Shown here: positions 17,073-25,391 of the stretch, piece after piece
Position numbering within the stretch: position 1 is the first letter of the stretch
How the letters are laid out: each line of letters opens with the position of its first letter
NCBI GenBank assembly: GCA_024244665.1
Contig: JAAEOI010000217.1
Location: 1 to 25,391 of the forward strand
From: Bacteroidota bacterium
Lineage (GTDB): Bacteria; Bacteroidota; Bacteroidia; Bacteroidales; GCA-2748055
Length of the DNA stretch: 25,391 nt
Direction: 5' to 3'
Translations under genes and position numbers: made by a program
The notes under the pieces: model-generated
Told to the model about the DNA's origin: nothing
Database searches by the model: none
Seen by the model: the letters and a program-made list of their open reading frames with translations, nothing else

Positions 17073-17092
17073 CCCGGGCGACCGGGTTTTTT
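17073..17092 (+). terminator. intrinsic terminator after the SiaC-like gene
   Basis: CCCGG (17073-17077) and CCGGG (17082-17086) close a GCGA tetraloop of the stable GNRA class, and six T residues follow at 17087-17092. It lies 33 bases after the SiaC-like stop codon. The rest of the gap to 17303 shows no convincing gene. Confidence 0.8.
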
Positions 17093-17259
17093 GTTCAGTC
17101 AATTCATGAAAGACTACCAAAGGAACCTGATTCCAGCTAATACTTCCAGGTGTTCCGCTGTAATATATTGGTCCTCTTCAAGTTCTATGATCTCTGTTTC
17201 TGTTCCATAACTCATTTCAGGTCTATATTCTATAACATATCAAAAGGCCGGGAGTCAAG

Positions 17260-17267
17260 TAAATTTG
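17260..17267 (+). promoter_or_regulatory. -7 box upstream of the T9SS-exported protein gene
   Basis: TAAATTTG matches the TAnnTTTG consensus exactly, 36 bases before the ATG at 17304. No TTTG is found at the expected 19-21 base spacing upstream, so only the -7 element is supported. Confidence 0.45.
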
Positions 17268-17303
17268 GAGTTATCTTTATAACAATCCAACAATCTAAAT
17301 GCC

Positions 17304-19010
17304 ATGAGAGCTTCGATCTTTGCATTGTTACTGATCATTGTAGCCACACAGTCAAGAGCAGAGTTTGGTCTTATCCTTATTTCCGGTGATAAAATGATTG
17401 CGGGAAATATTGAAGAAATCTTTTTTGTGGATTCAACGGGGGGAGGAGATCCCGACCAGCTATCTTGTATATTACTCAAAGAGAATATTGCTCTAGATAC
17501 CCTCCGCCCATTATCCATTGAGATACTGGGAAATGTGCTAAAGATTACTTTCGATATCCCTGTAGGAACAGCTCCTGGCCTATATGGGCTACATCTATAT
17601 TCTTTTGCACTCGATCGTCACTGGCATTATGAGCCGATTAAGGTATTTTCAAAACCCATTGTGACAGATCCTCCGGTATCGACATCCACCTGTTTTGGCG
17701 AAGATATTCTTTTCGAGGTAGAAGTACTGGGGACGGATTATTTTGAATATCAATGGTATCATGGTGAGTTGTTACTGGAAGGGGAGACAGGCAATACCCT
17801 GATGTTATCTTCTGTTGGGGCAGCTGATGAAGGATTTTACCATTGTTTCATAGAGAATGCCTATGGAAGGGATACCGCCACGGCTGAACTTGTTGTCTTC
17901 CCTTACCAGGATGAACCTGGGACTCCTATGGGACCAACTATTCTGTGTATGGGTGCCACAGAATGCACCTATAGTCTTCCTGCTGATCCACTGATTAATC
18001 GTTTTACATGGAAGCTGCTTCCCGTAGAAGCCGGGGCCCTGAGTCCCTCAGGCAGTTCAGTTGAGGTTCAATGGAGCCCTGATTTTGCCGGAGAAGCCCG
18101 GATATTTGCAGAGACGGGGCTTGGTGATTGCGCAGGTAGCAACTCAGATACCCTGGAGGTATACTTGGTTGGTCCGTCTGAAACTCCGGAGATTTGCATT
18201 GTGGGTATGGATGAAGCCTCGGATTACTATAGGATCGTATGGAATAAGCTGGAAGATGGAAGTATTGCTGCCTATAATATTTATCGTGAATCAAACCAGG
18301 CAGGTGTGTTTTTAAAATTGAGGACGATTGAAGCTGGAGCGTTAGGTGTGCTTGTAGATTCCTCTTCCAGTCCGGATATAGTACCACACTCCTATAAGAT
18401 GAGCTACCTGGATACCTGTGGAAATGAATCTGAGTTCAGTCCGGTGCACAAAACCATTCATCTGGCAGCCAGTCTGGGCGTGGGTGGTGAGAATAACCTT
18501 GCCTGGAATCATTATGAAGGATTTCCATTTCTTACCTATCGCATTATGCGCGGTGCAGAAGAAGGGTCCGTGGAAGTTCTTGAGAATGTTTCCAGTAATG
18601 TAAGCTCTTTTTCGGACAAGAATCCACCCCCGGGGCAGGTGTTCTACCGGATTGAAGTTTCCCGGGATGGGGTCTGCCAGCCTGAAAAGGATGCCGCTCC
18701 GGATTATTCAAAAGCGGTATCCAATGTGACAGAGATAAACAGGGTTGGGATTTCCGGCAAGGAGTCTGTGAGCGGTGTGGCGATCTATCCGAATCCGTCC
18801 TCAGATTTCTTCCATGTCACCTTTGAAGGGTCATGGAATGAGGGCGGAAATATGGATGTGCATGATTTAAGTGGCCGGCAGGTGGTGTCATTCCCCATAG
18901 AGGGGAAATCCATGAAGATTTCCACTAAAGATCTTTCAAATGGGGTCTATTTCCTAAAAATAACCATGGGGAGTGATATGCTGATCAGGAAACTTGTGGT
19001 TAGCAGGTAG
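17304..19010 (+). CDS. secreted Ig/FN3-like protein with T9SS C-terminal sorting domain
   Basis: The 568-residue protein starts with a Sec signal peptide (MRASIFALLLIIVATQSRA, cleavage near 19). Residues 20-115 form an unrecognised beta-rich region. An Ig-like domain spans about 118-199, with Cys130, Trp151 and Cys181 in the normal disulfide/core spacing (DEGFYHCFIEN). A PKD-like domain (about 205-290) and two FN3-like units (about 295-385 and 390-475) follow. The C-terminus (about 492-568: VAIYPNPSSDFF…DLSGRQV…LSNGVYFLKI…KLVVSR) is a type A T9SS sorting domain, so the protein should cross the outer membrane and be anchored or released. No catalytic domain is seen; it may be an adhesin-like or structural surface protein. 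It stands alone after a terminator and converges on the pseudogene 12 bases downstream. Confidence 0.85.
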   Translation: MRASIFALLLIIVATQSRAEFGLILISGDKMIAGNIEEIFFVDSTGGGDPDQLSCILLKENIALDTLRPLSIEILGNVLKITFDIPVGTAPGLYGLHLYSFALDRHWHYEPIKVFSKPIVTDPPVSTSTCFGEDILFEVEVLGTDYFEYQWYHGELLLEGETGNTLMLSSVGAADEGFYHCFIENAYGRDTATAELVVFPYQDEPGTPMGPTILCMGATECTYSLPADPLINRFTWKLLPVEAGALSPSGSSVEVQWSPDFAGEARIFAETGLGDCAGSNSDTLEVYLVGPSETPEICIVGMDEASDYYRIVWNKLEDGSIAAYNIYRESNQAGVFLKLRTIEAGALGVLVDSSSSPDIVPHSYKMSYLDTCGNESEFSPVHKTIHLAASLGVGGENNLAWNHYEGFPFLTYRIMRGAEEGSVEVLENVSSNVSSFSDKNPPPGQVFYRIEVSRDGVCQPEKDAAPDYSKAVSNVTEINRVGISGKESVSGVAIYPNPSSDFFHVTFEGSWNEGGNMDVHDLSGRQVVSFPIEGKSMKISTKDLSNGVYFLKITMGSDMLIRKLVVSR

Positions 19011-19022
19011 ATTATTTCTTTG

Positions 19023-19483
19023 CTATTCAGGGGAATAATCAAAGAGGTAAGTCTGGGTCGTACCATTACTAAACACCCAATGGATTCTTTCCAGGTCACC
19101 CTCCATAGAATATCCAATAGAGATCTTGGCATCCATACCATTATCTCCCCATTAACTCCATCGGACCTGTGGAAGGTTTCATGAACCATTTGTCTGGACG
19201 AATTATAGATAAAAGCCTGATCGGTGATGAGCGAGTCTGAAAACTTCCGGTGTTTTTCACTCATGTTGCCATCCCGGTCAAAGGTATGATAGTTGACAGA
19301 CCACCGGGATGCATCCTCTAGTACCCAGATTGCTTTGTATGGCGTGTGACGGCCATTATAGATATAAGTGGTAAACGCCCTCTCTCCTACAGAATTGGAG
19401 TAATCGAGCCGATGAATCTGACTGAAGTACTGGGCAGCCAACGGTGCTCCCAGGAGAAGGTGTAGAATGATCCCCGACAGAAT
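19023..19483 (-). pseudogene. degenerate exported-protein gene (no normal start, one frameshift)
   Basis: Reading on the minus strand, a signal-peptide-like stretch (ILSGIILHLLLGAPLAAQ) leads into a protein-like sequence (YFSQIHRLDYSNS… HTFDRDGNMSEKHRKFSDSL… ETFHRSDGVNG). At the GGGG run (plus-strand CCCC at 19147-19150) the frame is lost. With one more G the sequence continues naturally as GGDNGMDAKISIGYSMEGD…WVFSNGTTQTYLFDYSPE and stops at TAG (19025-19023). Without it, translation continues into an unrelated frame to 18947. No ATG, GTG or TTG precedes the signal peptide; a TTG at 19441 lies after most of it. The 5' end merges with the GAPDH terminator tail, and the upstream frame closes at a TAG about 40 bases further on. 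I do not recognise the family. It is either a decaying gene or a base-calling error. Confidence 0.65.
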
Positions 19484-19521
19484 TAAAAGAAAGGAGGCTG
19501 ACCCTTGCGGACCAGCCTCCT
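19484..19521 (-). terminator. intrinsic terminator of gapA
   Basis: On the minus strand AGGAGGCTG (19521-19513) and CAGCCTCCT (19500-19492) form a 9-bp hairpin with a 12-base loop, followed by TTTCTTTT. It begins about 24 bases after the GAPDH stop. The U tract runs straight into the signal-peptide region of the degenerate gene. Confidence 0.8.
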
Positions 19522-19544
19522 GATACTAATGAAAGAAGTGTTTC

Positions 19545-21510
<1,966 letters not shown>

Positions 21511-21573
21511 TAATTATCAGGATTCCGATTCTGCAAAGTAACGAAATAGATAGGGTAATGTGGGAGTCTGGAC

Positions 21574-21605
21574 AAAAAAAAAGATCTACCGGGGGGTAAA
21601 TCTTT
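21574..21605 (-). terminator. intrinsic terminator after the small lipoprotein gene
   Basis: The plus-strand arms AAAGAT-c-TACC (21580-21590) and GGTA-a-ATCTTT (21595-21605) close a GGGG loop with one C/A mismatch. On the minus strand the hairpin runs into nine T residues (complement of A at 21582-21574). It lies 30 bases after the lipoprotein stop. Confidence 0.85.
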
Positions 21606-21634
21606 GCCATAAGCAAGGGAGGGTTAAAAGGGTA

Positions 21635-21760
21635 TTATCCTACCTGCTCGCTTTGTTCGGTGTCATTCTGACTGTAGGCCGGACAGGCGTGTTGATTGCA
21701 TGAACTCAGCAGAATGCCTGCTGCAAATACAACTGCTAAAATGATCGCTGCTCTTCTCAT
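21635..21760 (-). CDS. 41-residue lipoprotein with a CPAYS motif
   Basis: This small minus-strand gene runs from ATG at 21760 to TAA at 21637-21635. The peptide starts MRRAAIILAVVFAAGILLSSC, a lipoprotein signal with lipobox LSSC (Cys21 is the lipidated residue). The mature part is only 21 residues, with a second cysteine in the segment HACPAYS and an acidic, glutamine-rich tail. Small lipoproteins with this Cys-Pro-Ala-Tyr core recur in Bacteroidota from memory, but no function is known to me. Support comes from the complete lipobox, a perfect -7 box (TATATTTG, 21800-21793 on the minus strand) 33 bases upstream, and a strong terminator downstream, so it forms its own transcript. Confidence 0.8.
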   Translation of the reverse strand: MRRAAIILAVVFAAGILLSSCNQHACPAYSQNDTEQSEQVG

Positions 21761-21792
21761 GGCATTATGTTTTTAATCAATTGTGGTGTCTA

Positions 21793-21800
21793 CAAATATA
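21793..21800 (-). promoter_or_regulatory. -7 box of the small lipoprotein gene
   Basis: TATATTTG on the minus strand matches TAnnTTTG exactly and lies 32 bases upstream of the lipoprotein ATG. No clear TTTG is present at the -33 position. Confidence 0.5.
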
Positions 21801-21880
21801 GGATATATATGAAAAGAAAAAAACTCTTCAATATTTGTAAAACCGGGCAATCGCGGAAATATTGGATGAATGACCGTTTT

Positions 21881-22660
21881 TTATTGATTATTCATAAAAT
21901 CCTGTTTTTCTAATACATCTAATAGTGCATTGGAAAACAGTATATTATCCGCTTTCTTGTAACGAACATCGGTGAAAACCTGTGCCAGGTTCTCCTTGTT
22001 GTTCTCTTTGACAAATGCTTGATAACTCTTGATTAACTCCTTTTCGCGGTATAGATTTTCAATATCCGTGTCGCTGTAGTCACTGTATTTCTCCCTGTGA
22101 ACTACTGCTTCCACAGGCAAACGGTCGGTCAGACCTGGCTTCTCGTCCGGATAGCCGAGTGTCAGGGTGGTCACCGGCACAACTCCTTTTGGGAGATCCA
22201 GCACATCAATAATCTTTTCTGCCATATAGGTTGTGGTTCCCAGGTAACAGATCCCAAGCCCAGCATCCTCGGCGGCCACACACACATTCTGGGCCACAAG
22301 GAGGGCATCAATTGCGGCAGTCATGAAAGAGAGGAAATTGTCGTAGCACGGATCGGCATTGCGCAGCCTGCACCACCTGTTGAACCTGTTGAAATCGGCA
22401 CAGAAGGTGAGCACAATGGGTGCCTCTTTAACCATGGGCTGATTGAAATGACACGGAGCCAGCTCCTCTTTAACAGACTCATCTGTGCTAACAATTATCG
22501 AATAAACCTGCATATTACCTGTTGTTGAAGCGCGGGTTCCCGCCTCAAGGATGTAGTCCAGGACCGCGCCGGGAACAGGATCGCCGGTATATTTTCTGAT
22601 GCTCCTGTGATTGAGTATGGTGTCGAACATTTCTCTATGATTTTCAGCAAAAGTAGTCAT
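21881..22660 (-). CDS. nitroreductase family protein (FMN-dependent oxidoreductase)
   Basis: The 259-residue protein begins MTTFAENHREMFDTILNHRSIRKYTGDPV; HRSIRKY is the FMN-binding arginine motif near the N-terminus. EAGTRASTTGNMQVYSII (FMN phosphate/ring contact), a helical core with DALLVAQNVCVAAEDAGLGICYLGTTT, and the substrate-domain segment PVTTLTLGYPDEKPGLTDRLP follow. The order resembles NfsA/FRP-type NADPH-dependent nitro/flavin reductases; the physiological electron acceptor is unknown. An in-frame start at 22696 would add 12 residues without homology, so I chose the ATG at 22660. It is divergent from the repeat protein at 22733 across 72 bases. Confidence 0.88.
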   Translation of the reverse strand: MTTFAENHREMFDTILNHRSIRKYTGDPVPGAVLDYILEAGTRASTTGNMQVYSIIVSTDESVKEELAPCHFNQPMVKEAPIVLTFCADFNRFNRWCRLRNADPCYDNFLSFMTAAIDALLVAQNVCVAAEDAGLGICYLGTTTYMAEKIIDVLDLPKGVVPVTTLTLGYPDEKPGLTDRLPVEAVVHREKYSDYSDTDIENLYREKELIKSYQAFVKENNKENLAQVFTDVRYKKADNILFSNALLDVLEKQDFMNNQ

Positions 22661-22732
22661 TATAACACAATGGAGCGTTCCGGTTTCTAATCTCAAATGC
22701 TTATTTTCACTGCCTGAAAACTTAAAAACCCT

Positions 22733-25391
22733 ATGATGATGAACAAGATTTCAATCTCCAGGATATCCCTGGTTCTAGCTGCTATTTTTCTGGCATCTGT
22801 TTTTAATCCTCTCCCCATGAACGCAAAGGAGAAAAAGAAAGAGAGTGAGGAGGAGCAGGAGGAAGGGATCCCTGCAAAAACTTTATCCGGACTGAAATGG
22901 AGAAGCATCGGACCCGCCATGACTTCGGGCCGGATTGCCGACTTTGCTATAAATCCCGGGAACCACAGCGAGTGGTATGTAGCTGTGGCATCGGGTAATG
23001 TTTGGAAAACCGTAAACAACGGAACCACATTCAAACCGGTATTTGATAAGTATGATTCCTATTCCACATCGGTGATCACCATTGATCCGAACAATCCGAA
23101 CCTGGTATGGCTGGGCACGGGTGAGAACAATCACCAGCGGGCACTGGCCTATGGAGACGGGGTGTACAAGTCGGAAGACGGGGGAGAGACCTGGAAAAAC
23201 ATGGGACTGAAAGAATCCAGGCATATTGGCGGCATTGTGGTGGATCCCCGGAACTCCGATATAGTTTTTGTGGCGGCAGAAGGTTCGGCATGGGGGCCCG
23301 GTGGTGACCGTGGCCTGTACAAGTCTGCCGATGGAGGTGAAACATGGGGTAAGGTGCTGGAGATAAGCGAAAACACAGGGGTGAACAATGTGGTGATGGA
23401 CCCGGTGGACCCGGATGTGATGTACGCCACCAGTGAGCAGCGCAGAAGGCATGTGTTTACTAAGATTGGCGGCGGACCTGAGTCGGCCGTTTACCGCTCC
23501 ATGGACGGGGGTGAGACCTGGGATAAGTCCATGAAGGGACTGCCTTCTGTACATATCGGAGGGATGGGAATTGATGTTTCACCGGTGGACCGGAATGTGG
23601 TTTACCTGATTGTTGAGGCTGCTGAAGGTGAGGGTGGATTTTACCGTTCGGTAAACAGGGGCGCTTCCTGGAAAAAAATGAGTGAGCACGCCAGCAGTGG
23701 TCAGTATTACAACGAGATTTACTGTGACCCGGTTGATGTGAATAAGGTCTATTCGGTGGAGACAGTCTCCCATGTTACTGCAGATGGTGGTAAGACCTGG
23801 GAGAGCCTGGGCCTCGAAAACAGGCATGTGGATGACCATGCACTCTGGATTGATCCGGATGATACCAGCCACTTCCTGATCGGCGGCGATGGAGGTGTTT
23901 ATGAGTCATTTGACAGCGGGACAACCTACCTTTACAAATCAAACCTGCCGGTGACCCAGTTCTACAGGGTTTTTGCAGATAATGAATATCCTTTCTATAA
24001 TATTTACGGCGGCACCCAGGACAACAATACACTCGGGGGGCCCTCCATGAATAAAAGTTCGGAGGGTGTGACCAGTGAGGAGTGGAAAGCCATCAAGGGC
24101 GGAGACGGATTCTGGATAGCAACAGATCCGGAGAATCCAAATATCGTCTACTGTGAATCCCAATACGGAAATGTAAGCCGGTATGACAGGCTGAGTGGCG
24201 AGGGTATCGGTATCAAACCCCGTCCGAGGAAGGACGAGGATACTTATAAATGGAACTGGAATGCACCACTTATCATCAGCCATCACTCCAACACCAGGAT
24301 CTACATGATGGCCAATAAGGTATTCCGTTCCGACGACCGTGGAAATTCATGGACGGTGATCAGCGGGGATCTGACTTCCGGTACCGATCGCAATACCTGG
24401 CCCGCCATGGGTCATTACTGGAGCAGGGATGCTGTAGTGAAGGATGTTTCAACAAGCCTTTGGGGAACCGGGGTCTCCATCTCCGAATCGAGACTGGATG
24501 AAAACCTTCTCTACGCGGGAACCGATGATGGTGTGATCTCTGTTACTGATAACGGAGGGGAGAGCTGGCGTATGGTTCAGAACTTTCCGGGTGTGCCTGA
24601 ATTTACCTATGTGAGCGACCTGATGGCTGACCGATTCGATGAGAATGTGGTTTATGCAACTTTTGATAACCGGAAACGGGACGATTTCATGCCATACGTA
24701 ATGAAGAGCATCGACCGTGGCAACAGCTGGGTGTCCATAGTCTCCAACCTGCCTGAGAAAGGGACTGTTCATACCATAGAGCAGGATCCGGTGGTGCCGG
24801 GGCTGCTTTTTGTCGGAACCGAATTTGGCTTCTACTTCAGTGTCGATGATGGAGAGGCATGGACTAAGCTTACTTCGGGGATGCCCACCATCAGTGTACG
24901 CGATATGGCCATACAGGAAAGGGAGAACGACCTGGTGCTGGCCACTTTTGGACGAGGATTCTATGTGCTTGATGACTACACCCCTCTCAGGGGGCTGGCA
25001 AAGGACGCATCGATCCTGGAGAAGGAGGCACATGTGTTCCAGATGCCCGATGCACTGATGTTTATCCAGACCGGCGGGAAATATGGTCAGGGCTCAACCT
25101 TCTACCAAGCAAAGAATCCTGAATTCGGTGCCACATTCACCTATTTCATAAAAGAGGTGCCCCTTACACTGAAGGCGGAACGAAAAGAGAGAGAGAAGGA
25201 GCTGTTTAAGGAGAAGCAGCCCATTCCTCAACCCACCAGGGATCAGTTGCGGGAAGAGGAGGCCGAGGAGGCACCTTACCTGGTATTCGCCATCCGTGAT
25301 GCTTCCGGCGAACCGGTGCGGAAGCTCTATACGAAAGCCTCCAAAGGGGTGAACCGGATCACCTGGGATCTGCGTTATTCGTCTACCAACA
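22733..25391 (+). CDS. Asp-box/sortilin-like beta-propeller protein (partial, runs off the right edge)
   Basis: An open frame of at least 886 codons starts MMMNKISISRISLVLAAIFLASVFN, a signal peptide; any of the three ATG codons at 22733, 22736 and 22739 could be the start. After a charged linker (KEKKKESEEEQEEG) comes KWRSIGPAMTSGRIADFAI, typical of the Bacteroidota VPS10/BNR 'glycosyl hydrolase' group. About ten Asp-box motifs of the form S-x-D-x-G-x-T-W are readable (KSEDGGETW, KSADGGETW, RSMDGGETW, RSDDRGNSW, KSIDRGNSW and others), implying one or two seven-bladed-type propellers. A lysine/glutamate-rich linker (about 805-845) precedes a C-terminal domain (ASGEPVRKLYTKA…GVNRITWDLRY) resembling a FlgD-like Ig fold. 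Activity is unproven; annotation as a hydrolase by name alone would be unsafe. Confidence 0.88.
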   Translation, partial: MMMNKISISRISLVLAAIFLASVFNPLPMNAKEKKKESEEEQEEGIPAKTLSGLKWRSIGPAMTSGRIADFAINPGNHSEWYVAVASGNVWKTVNNGTTFKPVFDKYDSYSTSVITIDPNNPNLVWLGTGENNHQRALAYGDGVYKSEDGGETWKNMGLKESRHIGGIVVDPRNSDIVFVAAEGSAWGPGGDRGLYKSADGGETWGKVLEISENTGVNNVVMDPVDPDVMYATSEQRRRHVFTKIGGGPESAVYRSMDGGETWDKSMKGLPSVHIGGMGIDVSPVDRNVVYLIVEAAEGEGGFYRSVNRGASWKKMSEHASSGQYYNEIYCDPVDVNKVYSVETVSHVTADGGKTWESLGLENRHVDDHALWIDPDDTSHFLIGGDGGVYESFDSGTTYLYKSNLPVTQFYRVFADNEYPFYNIYGGTQDNNTLGGPSMNKSSEGVTSEEWKAIKGGDGFWIATDPENPNIVYCESQYGNVSRYDRLSGEGIGIKPRPRKDEDTYKWNWNAPLIISHHSNTRIYMMANKVFRSDDRGNSWTVISGDLTSGTDRNTWPAMGHYWSRDAVVKDVSTSLWGTGVSISESRLDENLLYAGTDDGVISVTDNGGESWRMVQNFPGVPEFTYVSDLMADRFDENVVYATFDNRKRDDFMPYVMKSIDRGNSWVSIVSNLPEKGTVHTIEQDPVVPGLLFVGTEFGFYFSVDDGEAWTKLTSGMPTISVRDMAIQERENDLVLATFGRGFYVLDDYTPLRGLAKDASILEKEAHVFQMPDALMFIQTGGKYGQGSTFYQAKNPEFGATFTYFIKEVPLTLKAERKEREKELFKEKQPIPQPTRDQLREEEAEEAPYLVFAIRDASGEPVRKLYTKASKGVNRITWDLRYSSTN

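Noticed and set aside
17061..17210. 49-codon plus-strand ORF in the gap after the SiaC-like gene
   Set aside because: It runs through the intrinsic terminator at 17073-17092 and its translation is serine-rich and not protein-like.
19010..19040. AT-rich inverted repeat GATTATT/AATAATC as a bidirectional terminator between convergent genes
   Set aside because: Only 7 bp with a 17-base loop and no T tract on either side; too weak to call.
22883..23554. 223-codon minus-strand open frame under the Asp-box protein
   Set aside because: The plus strand carries an unbroken repeat protein; the antisense frame merely mirrors its biased Gly/Asp/Trp codons.

Overview
The window reads as a chromosomal segment of a Bacteroidota bacterium, most likely Bacteroidales/Marinilabiliales-like. 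The evidence is a secreted protein ending in a type IX secretion (T9SS) sorting domain, Bacteroidota-type promoters (TTTG, about 19 bases, TAnnTTTG), a DUF4199 plus dolichyl-phosphate-mannose-synthase-like glycosyltransferase pair, a tiny Cys-Pro-Ala-Tyr lipoprotein, and a stand-alone LuxC-type acyl-CoA reductase. Genus cannot be set from sequence reading alone. No tRNA, rRNA, CRISPR array, insertion sequence or prophage was seen.

Layout. (1) 1-2168: end of an unrecognised plus-strand frame, a minus-strand rhomboid protease and rmuC. (2) 2169-7842: a branched-chain amino acid operon, ilvD-ilvB-ilvN-ilvC, preceded by what looks like a complete transcription attenuator: promoter, short reading frame with eleven consecutive Ile/Leu/Val codons, antiterminator, and a 14-bp terminator hairpin. 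ilvC is closed by a strong terminator that overlaps the promoter of the SRP RNA gene (7859-7957). (3) 7998-10494: DUF4199 membrane protein and two family 2 glycosyltransferases in a tight plus-strand operon. (4) 15288 down to 10485, minus strand: aconitase, acyl-CoA reductase, a pRiA4b ORF-3-like protein and miaA, joined by 1-4 base junctions. (5) 15414-19010, plus strand: MacB/FtsX-type permease, SiaC/DUF1987 protein, terminator, then a T9SS-exported Ig/FN3-like protein. (6) 22660 down to 19023, minus strand: nitroreductase, small lipoprotein, outer-membrane-type protein, GAPDH with a palindrome at its promoter, and a degenerate exported-protein gene with one frameshift and no normal start. 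(7) 22733 to the end, plus strand: a large Asp-box/sortilin-like repeat protein that runs off the window.

How the genes work together. IlvBN makes acetolactate (and acetohydroxybutyrate), IlvC reduces and isomerises it, and IlvD dehydrates it to the 2-keto acid precursors of valine, isoleucine and leucine; the leader would let charged Ile/Leu/Val tRNA levels set transcription of the operon. Aconitase and GAPDH are central-metabolism genes. The remaining genes are envelope, RNA-modification or export functions with no evident single pathway.

The most interesting item is the ilv leader, because the peptide, the stop codon and the two mutually exclusive RNA structures all fit together, while its start codon is abnormal. 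Two separate loci (the leader and the degenerate gene) would each become normal with a one-base change in a homopolymer run, so base-call accuracy in this assembly deserves a check.
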